From the NCBI GenBank assembly GCA_025980505.1, contig JAICXI010000033.1:1-9969 (forward strand): DNA of 9,969 nucleotides, in the 5' to 3' direction. This document shows positions 1 to 7,370 of the stretch, piece after piece. Below the pieces are notes generated by a model, which was given only the letters and a program-made list of their open reading frames with translations, was not told the DNA's origin and made no database searches. Source of the DNA: a bacterium (lineage in GTDB: Bacteria; Oederibacteriota; Muellerivitia; Muellerivitales; Muellerivitaceae). The stretch's first letter is position 1; every line of letters starts with the position of its first letter. The translations under genes were made by a program, and so were the position numbers.

Positions 1-356
1 TAAAGATCGAACACTTCCCTTTCCAGCCAATTGGCGCTCTTCCAGACGCTTTCCAGGGTGGGCGCCTTGGGGTTGGCCCGATCCGTATCCAGTTTGAGGG
101 TTACCTGGACTTTTTTCGGATAGGACCACAAATGGCAGACAACGGTGATCTTGTTTTCCTTGGGATAGTCCAGGGCCGTCAGGCAGGACAAGTGGTCGAA
201 GAGGTAATCCGGTTTGTCCCGCAGGTCCCGGCAGAGGGAGACGTAGGCTTCGGGCTTGGCCGTCACGATGACTTCCTTTTGCGCGGAAACCACCGCCGAC
301 TGGATCCGGTCCTTGAATTCGGTTTCAATCTTTGTTTTTAACTCTTCATTGGTCAT
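1..356 (-). CDS. nuoC: NADH-quinone oxidoreductase subunit C (NuoC), partial (C-terminal part beyond the window)
   Basis: The gene encodes the 30-kDa-type peripheral-arm subunit of respiratory complex I, which helps hold the arm that passes electrons from NADH to quinone. 118 codons are visible from the ATG at 356 before the window edge cuts the frame. The family pattern is clear: a segment like LFDHLSCLTALDYP near residues 52-65, then the hallmark NWLEREVFDL at residues 109-118, normally followed by a (Y/F)(D/G)-type sequence. It lies third in a nuoA-nuoB-nuoC order, 79 bp after nuoB, which fixes its identity. The start is supported by a weak GGGA about eight bases upstream. An in-frame ATG at 371 would add five residues but has no better ribosome site. 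Whether NuoC is separate or fused to NuoD cannot be seen. Confidence 0.93.
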   Translation of the reverse strand, partial: MTNEELKTKIETEFKDRIQSAVVSAQKEVIVTAKPEAYVSLCRDLRDKPDYLFDHLSCLTALDYPKENKITVVCHLWSYPKKVQVTLKLDTDRANPKAPTLESVWKSANWLEREVFDL

Positions 357-435
357 AAAAAAATCCCACATCCTAGGGTCAAACGATTTTACGGCATTGC
401 TCGGATCCGGCGTGCGACAGGACAGGAAGTTGCGG

Positions 436-978
436 TTAAGCGCTTCTCCGCCGGCGGAAAATGGGCTCATCCTCGATTTTCTTTTGGATGGCCATGAGTC
501 CGTGCAGAAGCGACTCGGGCCTCGGAGGGCATCCCGGAACATAAACATCGACGGGCACGAAGGAATCGATGCCCTTCACCACCGTGTAGGAATCGTAGTA
601 ATAGGGCCCCCCCGCGATGGTGCAGCTTCCCATGGCGATGACCCAACTGGGCTTGGGCATTTGCTCGTACAATTTCTTAAGCGCATAGCCCATTTTTTCC
701 GTGATGGTTCCGGCGGCGATCAACAAGTCGGCTTGCCGCGGAGAAGGCCGGAAAACTTCGGAGCCGAAGCGGGAAATATCATAGCGCCCGGCCGCGGTTG
801 CCATCATTTCAATGGCGCAACAAGCCGTGCCGAATTGAAGGGGCCACAATGAGTTTTTACGGGCCCACTTGAAGATGAAACCCACGGCTTTTTCCAACGT
901 CCAAAGCCCGGGCACCTTGCTTTCGCTTTCCATTAGTTCGATTTCGGGTTTGGATAAGCCTTTCAAGCCTACTCCCAT
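436..978 (-). CDS. nuoB: NADH-quinone oxidoreductase subunit B (NuoB)
   Basis: This is the 20-kDa PSST-type subunit of complex I. It carries the terminal iron-sulfur cluster N2, which hands electrons to quinone at the junction of the peripheral and membrane arms. The 180-residue protein has the four N2 ligand cysteines: the tandem pair C53-C54 in FGTACCAIEM, C119 in MGSC, and C150 in VPGCPPRPE. The conserved GRYD and FRPSPRQAD segments are also present. I place the start at the ATG at 978 because a near-perfect AAGGAGGTG lies five bases upstream; an in-frame ATG at 999 would sit upstream of that site. The start overlaps the end of nuoA by ten bases, so translation is probably coupled. The C-terminus ends in a basic RRRR stretch. 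Length and motifs are normal for the family. Confidence 0.97.
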   Translation of the reverse strand: MGVGLKGLSKPEIELMESESKVPGLWTLEKAVGFIFKWARKNSLWPLQFGTACCAIEMMATAAGRYDISRFGSEVFRPSPRQADLLIAAGTITEKMGYALKKLYEQMPKPSWVIAMGSCTIAGGPYYYDSYTVVKGIDSFVPVDVYVPGCPPRPESLLHGLMAIQKKIEDEPIFRRRRSA

Positions 979-1349
979 TTCAACACCTCCTTTTTCCAAG
1001 CGTAAGCCAGTCCTACGAGCAAGATAAGGATGAACACGATCATTTCCAAGAACCCAAACATGCCGAGCCGCTTAAAGGAAACCGCCCAGGGGTAGAGGAA
1101 AACGGTCTCGATATCGAAAATGACAAAGAGAAGGGCGTAAAGGTAAAAACTGACGTTGAACCGCACCCAGGAAGTCCCGTAGGTTTCCACTCCGCATTCG
1201 TAGGTATCCACGAAAATTTCTTTTTTATATTTGTACTTAAGACCGAGGAGGCCGTTGGGGCTGAACGCCCAACCGGTGAGAAACGCCATCAGGATGAAAA
1301 AGACTCCGACGAAAAGGAAAACCAAGACATAACCATACTGTTCGAGCAT
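969..1349 (-). CDS. nuoA: NADH-quinone oxidoreductase subunit A (NuoA)
   Basis: NuoA is a small membrane subunit of complex I (ND3 type) near the quinone site. The 126-residue protein has three hydrophobic segments, about residues 8-28, 66-88 and 97-117. The loop after the first carries the diagnostic YECGVE motif with C52, corresponding to the ND3 loop cysteine. The second helix carries the FDIET signature (D79, E81). The ATG at 1349 is preceded by GAGAGG at a spacing of about four bases. It is the first gene of the nuo operon: a sigma70-type promoter lies about 50 bp upstream, and the end overlaps nuoB by ten bases. Length and topology are normal. Confidence 0.97.
   Translation of the reverse strand: MLEQYGYVLVFLFVGVFFILMAFLTGWAFSPNGLLGLKYKYKKEIFVDTYECGVETYGTSWVRFNVSFYLYALLFVIFDIETVFLYPWAVSFKRLGMFGFLEMIVFILILLVGLAYAWKKEVLKWE
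984..992 (-). promoter_or_regulatory. Ribosome binding site that decides the nuoB start
   Basis: The minus strand reads AAGGAGGTG here, an almost perfect anti-16S match five bases before the ATG at 978. It lies inside the end of nuoA. It rules in favour of the 180-residue NuoB over the form starting at 999. Confidence 0.85.
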
Positions 1350-1393
1350 GGGCCTCTCTCAGAGCAAAGAAATGGAGCCGAAACCAGCCTCAT

Positions 1394-1422
1394 TCTATAC
1401 ACGGCGTCGCCGTAAATTTCAA
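1394..1422 (-). promoter_or_regulatory. Sigma70-type promoter of the nuo operon
   Basis: On the minus strand TTGAAA (1422-1417) and TATAGA (1399-1394) are separated by exactly 17 bases, close to the TTGACA/TATAAT consensus. Transcription would begin near 1387 and give a leader of about 40 bases before nuoA. The spacer contains a 13-bp odd-centred palindrome (see its own entry). No terminator separates this promoter from the upstream polyprenyl synthase gene, so readthrough may add to expression. Activity is inferred from sequence only. Confidence 0.7.
1401..1413. promoter_or_regulatory. 13-bp palindrome in the nuo promoter spacer (possible operator)
   Basis: ACGGCG-T-CGCCGT forms two perfect 6-bp inverted half sites around one base. 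It occupies most of the 17-bp spacer between the -35 and -10 boxes of the nuo promoter, a position where a dimeric regulator would block RNA polymerase. No regulator can be named from sequence alone, and a chance GC-rich palindrome is possible. Confidence 0.4.
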
Positions 1423-1436
1423 GGCATAACTTTTTC

Positions 1437-1450
1437 GGCCGGCGCCGGCC
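1437..1450. repeat. 14-bp perfect palindrome between the polyprenyl synthase gene and the nuo promoter
   Basis: GGCCGGCGCCGGCC reads the same on both strands. It begins 18 bp beyond the polyprenyl synthase stop codon and ends 15 bp before the nuo -35 box. On the transcribed strand it is followed by an A run rather than a T run, so it is not a standard intrinsic terminator. Confidence 0.5.
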
Positions 1451-1467
1451 CGCCACCGCACCCCGGA

Positions 1468-2463
1468 TTAGAAGTCCCGGTTTATCAGGAAGTCGGCCAC
1501 GCGCAAAAGGTCTTCCTTGTCGCGGGCACCGTTCAACTGATAAAGGGAGGCCTTCGCGTCCTCCACGAACCGCCGCGCTTTTTGGATGGAATGTTCGATC
1601 GAACCGTATTTTTCCAGGACTTGGTTCAGGAACTTGAGATCGGCGGCCGTTTTCACCTTCCGGAGGATGGCGGCCTTCAATTTGGCCTTTTCAACCTTCG
1701 AACAGACCGTCATGCAATGAATCACCGGCAGGGTCAGCTTCCCCTCCCGCAAATCGCTCATGACGGGCTTTCCAACGGTCGATTCCTTGCCCACAAAATC
1801 CAATGTATCGTCGATGATCTGAAACGCCATCCCAATGCCCATGCCGAACCGGTACAGGCGGTCCACGGTCATTTCATCCCCTTCCGCCAACATGGCGCCG
1901 GTCTGACAGCTGGCGGCAAAAAGGCTGGCCGTTTTTTCCCGGATCACTTCCAGGTACTGGTCTTCCGTCAACCCCACGTTGAACCGGTTGAAGGTTTCAG
2001 AGATTTCACCGCGGCAAATAATATTGGTGGTATCGGCCAAGGTGCTCAAAACCTCTTGGGGAAGGGTTTTCGCCATCAGATAGAAGGAAGAGGCGAAAAC
2101 ATAGTCCCCCATCAAAACCGAAATTTCATTTCCCCATTTGAAATTGAGCGTTTTTTGCTTCCGGCGGACCGCCGAATTATCAATGATGTCGTCATGGACA
2201 AGGGTCGCCACATGGATCATTTCCAGCGCCGCGCCCAAGGTGATGGTTTCGGCCGGCATTTGGCCGCAATACTTGGCCGAAAGAATGGCCAAAGCCGGAC
2301 GGATCCGCTTCCCCGTTGAATGGGAAAGATAATCCACCATCTGCTGGATAAAAAGATTGTCCGTTTTCAAGGCGTGGGCGATCGCCTGCTCAACGCGGTT
2401 TAGGTCTTTTTGGATAGGGGCGGTTAATTCGGTCAGTATCACTTTTATTCTCGACTTGTTCAC
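1468..2463 (-). CDS. ispB: Long-chain trans-polyprenyl diphosphate synthase
   Basis: The enzyme condenses isopentenyl diphosphate with an allylic diphosphate to make a long all-trans chain, most likely the quinone side chain. The 331-residue protein shows the standard order: GKRIRP (51-56), first Asp-rich motif DDIID (91-95), KT (177-178), second Asp-rich motif DDTLD (218-222), and GKPVMSDLREGK (231-242). The residues four and five before the first Asp motif are T87 and A86. Small residues there, instead of the aromatic ones of farnesyl synthases, fit a long product. The exact chain length (octa-, hepta- or other) cannot be read, so the symbol is by family. The start is a GTG at 2463 without a clear Shine-Dalgarno; no ATG, GTG or TTG lies in frame between it and the upstream stop. 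It sits just before the nuo operon, which uses quinone. Confidence 0.92.
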   Translation of the reverse strand: MNKSRIKVILTELTAPIQKDLNRVEQAIAHALKTDNLFIQQMVDYLSHSTGKRIRPALAILSAKYCGQMPAETITLGAALEMIHVATLVHDDIIDNSAVRRKQKTLNFKWGNEISVLMGDYVFASSFYLMAKTLPQEVLSTLADTTNIICRGEISETFNRFNVGLTEDQYLEVIREKTASLFAASCQTGAMLAEGDEMTVDRLYRFGMGIGMAFQIIDDTLDFVGKESTVGKPVMSDLREGKLTLPVIHCMTVCSKVEKAKLKAAILRKVKTAADLKFLNQVLEKYGSIEHSIQKARRFVEDAKASLYQLNGARDKEDLLRVADFLINRDF

Positions 2464-2625
2464 TTTTTCATCGCGAATGGGAGGGTGGATAACGTGGGCC
2501 CGAAATGAAGCGCTCGACTTCCCAGGCCCGCCCTGCCGGGTTCGTCCTTCCCGTTTACGTCACAACTCCGCTTGGGCAAAATCCAGTTTCACCCCAGCCG
2601 CAACGGAATTACAGTGAAAAGGCAT

Positions 2626-2650
2626 AAAAAAGCCCCACGGGCGGGGCTTC
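2626..2650 (-). terminator. Rho-independent terminator of the Crp-family gene
   Basis: On the minus strand AAGCCCC, a six-base loop and GGGGCTT form a perfect 7-bp stem, with the U run continuing directly from the stem (2630-2626). It begins about ten bases after the stop codon of the Crp-family gene. It should separate that transcript from the polyprenyl synthase gene, which then needs its own promoter in 2464-2625; I could not find a convincing one there. Confidence 0.9.
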
Positions 2651-2660
2651 GCCGATCCTT

Positions 2661-3317
2661 TTACTCGCCGAATTGTTCTTTCATTTCCAGGAACCTGATG
2701 AACTTTTCAAGGTTTTCCAAGCTGGTCACGACAATGATGTCGCCGGACAAACTCACAACCTTGGCTTTGATCAACTTGTCCACGATTTCCTTCGTCTTGG
2801 GCAAATCCAACCCGCACATTTTGCTCAACTCCGCCACGGTGAAATTGATGTCCATGGTGATGCCATTGGAGCCCTCCTCACCATGCTTATGGACCACCAA
2901 CAATATCGTATTGGCCACCAGGCGGTTGGCATCCTTGATCATGAGATTGGCGATTTGTTGGTTAGCATCGCGCAACCGGGACGTCAGGTTTTTCAGGATC
3001 TTTTTGACGATATTCGGGTTGGTTTGCATGTGCATTTCAAACACATCTTCATCCAAGGCAATCAACTTTGAGGGTTCCATGGCCACCGCATTGGCCGACC
3101 GGACATCCTTATCAATAACGGCCATTTCGCCGAAAAAGTCCCCCGAACCGAGGATGACCAGGGTTTTTTCCACTCCGTCCTTCAACTGTTTGGTGATTTT
3201 GACCCTGCCGGACTGAATGATGAACATTTCATTGCCGATCTCGCCTTCCCGGAAAATGACGTCGCCGGCGTTATAGGTCCGGCCGCATTTATCGAATATT
3301 TCTTGTTCCGTACTCAT
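2661..3317 (-). CDS. Crp/Fnr-family transcriptional regulator
   Basis: This is a 218-residue two-domain regulator. The N-terminal cyclic-nucleotide-type beta-roll spans about residues 7-100 and has the FFGEMA turn (61-66) and R73-S74, matching the E. coli CRP phosphate contacts E72, R82 and S83. A long dimerisation helix (about 103-132) follows. The residues matching the adenine contacts T127/S128 are A118/N119, so the ligand may not be cAMP. The winged helix (about 159-200) has an unusual recognition helix: positions matching CRP R180, E181 and R185 are L172, P173 and E177. No Fnr-type N-terminal cysteine cluster is present (only C11 is near the N-terminus). I chose ATG at 3317, with GGGGA seven bases upstream, over an in-frame TTG at 3329. 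It has its own promoter and terminator, so it looks monocistronic. Its targets are unknown. Confidence 0.88.
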   Translation of the reverse strand: MSTEQEIFDKCGRTYNAGDVIFREGEIGNEMFIIQSGRVKITKQLKDGVEKTLVILGSGDFFGEMAVIDKDVRSANAVAMEPSKLIALDEDVFEMHMQTNPNIVKKILKNLTSRLRDANQQIANLMIKDANRLVANTILLVVHKHGEEGSNGITMDINFTVAELSKMCGLDLPKTKEIVDKLIKAKVVSLSGDIIVVTSLENLEKFIRFLEMKEQFGE

Positions 3318-3405
3318 GGAAGTCCCCAAGGTTTGAAAGAGTTAAAAACGAGCGGAACCATCCGAAACGTCGGTCCCGGCGGCGACAGGCCTCGCGACAA
3401 GAAGG

Positions 3406-3433
3406 AGTATAAGGAAAATCCCGGGGAAGACAA
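3406..3433 (-). promoter_or_regulatory. Probable promoter of the Crp-family gene
   Basis: The minus strand has TTGTCT (3433-3428), a 16-base spacer and TATACT (3411-3406). Transcription from about 3399 would give a GC-rich leader of about 80 bases. It lies between the 3' end of the PorV-like gene and the regulator; no terminator for the PorV-like gene is visible, so readthrough is possible too. Confidence 0.5.
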
Positions 3434-3445
3434 CAAAGATAACGG

Positions 3446-4408
3446 TTAAAAATAAGCCTCTACGGCGAAATGGTGGTTGGCGCCGAGGAAGCCTGCGTCC
3501 GTCCAGGCATAGTCCAACCCGAGGTTGAAGGATTTGAAAGCGGCGACTTTGACGCCGGCGCCAAGATACAACCCGGCCTTGCCGCCGATCCCATATTGGT
3601 TTTGATCGATGGCCCCTTGGAATTGATAACCAAACCTTCCCACCAGGGTGTTTTTATACCAGTATTCCCCGCCCAGATTGGCCGAAACCGAGTTGTCGCT
3701 GGGGAAGTTCATGTCATAGTCCAACGTAAAGTTGTCATCGAACATTTTATAGGCGAGACCCACCTTCACATTGAAGGGAAGCGGATCGGCCACTTGGTCG
3801 AATTTGATGCCCGGACCGATATTTTGGACGTTCAGGCCCGCGGTCAAATGTTTGATGGGTGTATGGTACAAAAGTCCCAAATCCGCGGCAAAGGTGGAAG
3901 CCGTGGTTCCCGAAAGGTTTTCACTGATGTATTTGGCGGTGATCCCGACGTCGAAGTAATAACTAAGGCGATAGGCTCCGGCCAGGTTGATGTCCATGTA
4001 GGTCTCGCCGACGTAACCCGCCGCCGGGTTTCCATTTAAATCCGTGGCTTGGTCGTTACCCGTGGAAAGGAGTTTGATCCCGAGCCCTAAAGCGGCTTCG
4101 TTGCCCAATTTGGTGGCGGCCGCGAAATAATCGTACTGAATCGTTGAAATGTATTGGTCGTATTCGGCGAACAGTTCGGTTCCGCCCATTTGGTTGAGAC
4201 CGGCGGGATTCCAGTAAACCGCCGTGGCGTCGTCCACCGTTGCCACAAAGGCCTGCCCCATGGCAATGGCCCGGGGCCCCACCGGGATCTTCAAGGCCAC
4301 CGCGCCCGTGGTTCCGGGTCCTCCGGCATAGGCCGGGGAAATAAGGATTGACAACGCAGCCGCCAAAACTGCCGCCATATACCGTTGCTTTTCTTGATGT
4401 TTTTTCAA
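3446..4408 (-). CDS. PorV/PorQ-family outer-membrane beta-barrel protein
   Basis: The 320-residue protein is a predicted secreted outer-membrane barrel. It has a basic N-terminus, a hydrophobic core at about 11-25 and a cleavage site after AYA (residue 28). The mature start carries the family signature with GPRAIAMGQAF (44-54) and DDATAVYWNPAGL (59-71). The remainder alternates polar and apolar residues as beta strands do, and it ends in an aromatic-rich strand with terminal YF, like an outer-membrane insertion signal. PorV proper works in type IX secretion in Bacteroidetes, but the wider family is found without that system and its role is unclear; no type IX gene is visible here. The start is TTG at 4408 with AAGGAG eleven bases upstream. 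An ATG at 4378 would lose the basic segment and has no ribosome site. A near-consensus promoter suggests strong expression. Confidence 0.85.
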   Translation of the reverse strand: MKKHQEKQRYMAAVLAAALSILISPAYAGGPGTTGAVALKIPVGPRAIAMGQAFVATVDDATAVYWNPAGLNQMGGTELFAEYDQYISTIQYDYFAAATKLGNEAALGLGIKLLSTGNDQATDLNGNPAAGYVGETYMDINLAGAYRLSYYFDVGITAKYISENLSGTTASTFAADLGLLYHTPIKHLTAGLNVQNIGPGIKFDQVADPLPFNVKVGLAYKMFDDNFTLDYDMNFPSDNSVSANLGGEYWYKNTLVGRFGYQFQGAIDQNQYGIGGKAGLYLGAGVKVAAFKSFNLGLDYAWTDAGFLGANHHFAVEAYF

Positions 4409-4450
4409 GGTTAAAGAAACTCCTTCTTGAATGGCAGAATATCCTTAAAA

Positions 4451-4479
4451 ATTATATCCCGCTGCGAAAAGGCCGTCAA
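4451..4479 (-). promoter_or_regulatory. Near-consensus sigma70 promoter of the PorV-like gene
   Basis: TTGACG (4479-4474), a 17-base spacer and a perfect TATAAT (4456-4451) lie on the minus strand. Transcription should start near 4444, giving a leader of about 36 bases. The -35 box contains the uvrA stop codon, so the promoter is partly inside the preceding gene. Confidence 0.88.
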
Positions 4480-7370
4480 CGCGCAATATTTCCGGCCGCG
4501 GCCGGTTTATCCTGGTTTTTCAACCGGTTTAAGTCTTTCTTGATCTTTTCCGCCAGGAACCGTCCCGTATGGGATTTGGGCGTGGAACTGATTTGCCGGA
4601 CGGTCCCCGTGGCCACGATTTGCCCCCCCTCATCCCCGCCTTCGGGCCCGAGGTCCAGGATATGGTCCGCGGTTTTAATCACGTCCAGGTTGTGCTCGAT
4701 GACGATCACCGTATTGCCCGCTTCCACCAGCCGTTCCAGGACGACGATCAAGTGGTGGACATCCGCGAAATGAAGTCCCGTGGTCGGCTCATCCAGAATA
4801 TAAACGGTTTTGCCCGTGCTGCGTTTTCCCAGTTCGGTGGAAAGTTTTACGCGTTGGGCTTCGCCGCCCGACAGCGTGGTGGCCGGTTGGCCGAGTTTGA
4901 TGTAGCCCAAACCGACATCCTGGAGCGTATCCAGGACCTTCTTGATTTTCGGGATGGCTGAAAAAAACGGGATGGCTTCCTCCACGCTCAGTTCCAGGAC
5001 CTCCGAGATGTTTTTCCCCTTATATTGAATTTCGAGGGTTTCCCGGTTGTACCGCTTTCCCTTGCAGACCTCACAGGGGACGTAAACGTCGGGCAAAAAG
5101 TGCATTTCAATCTTAATCACGCCGTCCCCTTCACAAGCCTCACACCGGCCGCCCTTCACATTGAAACTGAACCGCCCCTCCTTGTAACCCCTTGCCTTCG
5201 ACTCCTGCAGCCGGGCGAAAAGGTCGCGGACCTGGGTGAACAGGCCGGTGTAGGTGGCGGGGTTGGATCGTGGCGTCCGGCCGATGGGCGACTGATCGAT
5301 CTCAATCACCTTATCCACGTTCTCCACGCCTTCCAATGAGTCGTAGCCTTCCGGTTTCATCCTCAGTTGGTAAAGCTTGTGGAGCAGCGCCGGATATAGG
5401 GTCTCCATCACCAGCGTGCTTTTACCCGACCCGGAAACGCCGGTCACCGCCACCAAACCTCCCAAGGGGAACTGAACGGTCAGGTTTTTCAGGTTGTTCT
5501 TGACGGCCCCCTTGAGGGTCAGATATTGGGCGAAGGACCTTTCGCTTTGCATTTTGGCGGGGATGGAAAGCTTCCCCGAGAGGTATTGTCCCGTAAGGGA
5601 CCTTCGATTGGACAGGATTTGGTCCAGGGTGCCGGCCGCCACCACCTCCCCACCCTCCACACCGGCCCCCAATCCCATATCCACGACGTAATCCGCGGCC
5701 TCGATGGTGTCCTCATCGTGCTCGACCACGATGACCGTGTTCCCGATGTCCCGGAGCCGTTTCAAGGTGTTCAGCAGGCGGACGTTGTCTCTTTGGTGCA
5801 ATCCAATGGAAGGTTCGTCGAGGATATAAAGCACCCCCACGAGGGCGCTTCCGATCTGGGTGGCCAGGTGGATCCGCTGGGCTTCCCCACCCGACAGGGA
5901 TGCGGTCATGCGGTCCAGCGTCAGGTAATCCAGTCCCACGTTTTTCAGGAACAAAAGCCGGTTTTTCACTTCTCTCAGGATTTGCCCCGCAACCGCCATG
6001 GCTTTTTCGTCCAACTTCAATTGGTCAAAAAACTCCAGGCACTTTTTGACGGAGAATCGGGTGACGTCGATGATGTTCTTGCCGTTGAGGGTGACCGCCA
6101 GGCTTTCGGGCTTGAGTCGGGTTCCCTTGCAGGCCCGGCAGGGTTTGCTGATTAAGTATTTCTCGATGTCCTCACGGATAGATTCGGAATCGGTCTCATG
6201 GTAGCGCCTCTCCAAATTTACCAGGACCCCTTCGAAAGGCCCCCAGAATTTTTGCTGGTAGCTCCCTTTCTGGATTTTAAACTCGATTTCCTCCTCCGTC
6301 CCATGCAGGATGGCGTCCTTGACCTTGGGCGGAAGTTTCTTGAAGGGAACATCCTGTTTCACCCCGAAGTGGCGGCAGACGCCCTCCAAAAGGTTCTGGT
6401 AGTAAACCGCCTTGGGGGAATCGTAAGGATCGATCGCCCCTTCTAAAATGGATTTTTCCGGATCCACGACGAGGGATTCCTCGGCTTCCATTTTATAACC
6501 CATGCCGGTGCAGGCCGGGCAGGCGCCGTGCGGGTTGTTGAAGGAAAAATTACGGGGCGCCGGTTCCTCCATGCTGAGGCCGCAATAAACGCAGGCATAA
6601 TGCTCCGAAAAAAGGTGTTCTTCCTCTTTGGAACCGGACCCGATCAGGACTTTCACAACGCCTTCGCCGTGTTTGGAGGCCGTTTCCAGTGAGTCGGCCA
6701 ACCGTTTCTTGATCTCGGGTTTAAGGACGAGGCGGTCGACGACCACTTCAATATCGTGCTTTTGGTTCTTCTCCAAATCGATCTTATCATCCAATTCCCG
6801 GATGACGCCGTCCACCCGGACCCGCACAAACCCATCCTTGCGGATTTGATCGAAGATCTTTTTGTACTCCCCTTTCCGGCTGGAAATAAGCGGGGCCAGG
6901 ATGTGGAGCTTGGAACCCACCGGAAAATCAAGGACCCGGTCCACGATTTGCTGGACCGTTTGCCGGCTGATGGGACGCCCGCAGTTGATGCAATGGGGCA
7001 CACCCACCCGGGCAAAAAGAAGCCGGAAATAATCATAGATTTCGGTCGTGGTGCCGACAGTGGATCGGGGGTTGCGGCTTCCCGACTTTTGCTGGATGGC
7101 GACGGCCGGCGACAACCCCTCGATCAGGTCCACGTCGGGTTTTTCCATCAGCCCGAGGAACTGGCGGGCATAAGCGGACAGGGACTCGACGTAACGCCTC
7201 TGGCCTTCCGCGTAAAGGGTATCGAAAGCCAGGGAGGATTTTCCCGAACCCGAAACCCCCGTCAAGACCACCAATTGGTCCCGGGGCATTTCCACGGAAA
7301 TATTTTTAAGGTTATGCTCGCGGGCACCGCGGACCACAATGCTGTTTTTTTTCATGAAAGTCGCATCCAT
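4476..7370 (-). CDS. uvrA: Excinuclease ABC subunit A (UvrA)
   Basis: UvrA is the damage-scanning ATPase of nucleotide excision repair; as a dimer it loads UvrB on damaged DNA. The 964-residue protein has the full duplicated ABC layout. The first half has Walker A GVSGSGKS (38-45), a zinc module with C260, C263, C284 and C287, signature LSGGEAQR (492-499) and Walker B ending in LDEP (517-520) with H551. The second half has Walker A (644-651), zinc module C743, C746, C766 and C769, signature (833-840) and Walker B ending in LDEP (859-862) with H893. Further CXXC pairs are at 127/130 and 411/414. Length is normal and there is no frameshift. The ATG at 7370 has AGGA four bases upstream; an in-frame ATG at 7355 (protein starting MKKNSIVV) is an equally credible start and resembles other UvrA N-termini. 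I found no LexA-type operator upstream. Confidence 0.98.
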   Translation of the reverse strand: MDATFMKKNSIVVRGAREHNLKNISVEMPRDQLVVLTGVSGSGKSSLAFDTLYAEGQRRYVESLSAYARQFLGLMEKPDVDLIEGLSPAVAIQQKSGSRNPRSTVGTTTEIYDYFRLLFARVGVPHCINCGRPISRQTVQQIVDRVLDFPVGSKLHILAPLISSRKGEYKKIFDQIRKDGFVRVRVDGVIRELDDKIDLEKNQKHDIEVVVDRLVLKPEIKKRLADSLETASKHGEGVVKVLIGSGSKEEEHLFSEHYACVYCGLSMEEPAPRNFSFNNPHGACPACTGMGYKMEAEESLVVDPEKSILEGAIDPYDSPKAVYYQNLLEGVCRHFGVKQDVPFKKLPPKVKDAILHGTEEEIEFKIQKGSYQQKFWGPFEGVLVNLERRYHETDSESIREDIEKYLISKPCRACKGTRLKPESLAVTLNGKNIIDVTRFSVKKCLEFFDQLKLDEKAMAVAGQILREVKNRLLFLKNVGLDYLTLDRMTASLSGGEAQRIHLATQIGSALVGVLYILDEPSIGLHQRDNVRLLNTLKRLRDIGNTVIVVEHDEDTIEAADYVVDMGLGAGVEGGEVVAAGTLDQILSNRRSLTGQYLSGKLSIPAKMQSERSFAQYLTLKGAVKNNLKNLTVQFPLGGLVAVTGVSGSGKSTLVMETLYPALLHKLYQLRMKPEGYDSLEGVENVDKVIEIDQSPIGRTPRSNPATYTGLFTQVRDLFARLQESKARGYKEGRFSFNVKGGRCEACEGDGVIKIEMHFLPDVYVPCEVCKGKRYNRETLEIQYKGKNISEVLELSVEEAIPFFSAIPKIKKVLDTLQDVGLGYIKLGQPATTLSGGEAQRVKLSTELGKRSTGKTVYILDEPTTGLHFADVHHLIVVLERLVEAGNTVIVIEHNLDVIKTADHILDLGPEGGDEGGQIVATGTVRQISSTPKSHTGRFLAEKIKKDLNRLKNQDKPAAAGNIAR

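Noticed and set aside
256..852. A 198-codon open frame on the plus strand
   Set aside because: It is antisense to nuoB and nuoC, whose products are unmistakable. The predicted protein has no family features.
1431..1450. GC palindrome plus a homopolymer run as a terminator of the polyprenyl synthase gene
   Set aside because: On the transcribed strand the palindrome is followed by A residues; the T run is on the wrong side, and the palindrome leaves no room for a loop.
1348..2319. A 323-codon open frame on the plus strand opposite the polyprenyl synthase
   Set aside because: The opposite strand encodes a protein with both Asp-rich motifs; this frame is rich in H, R and G, as expected of an antisense shadow.
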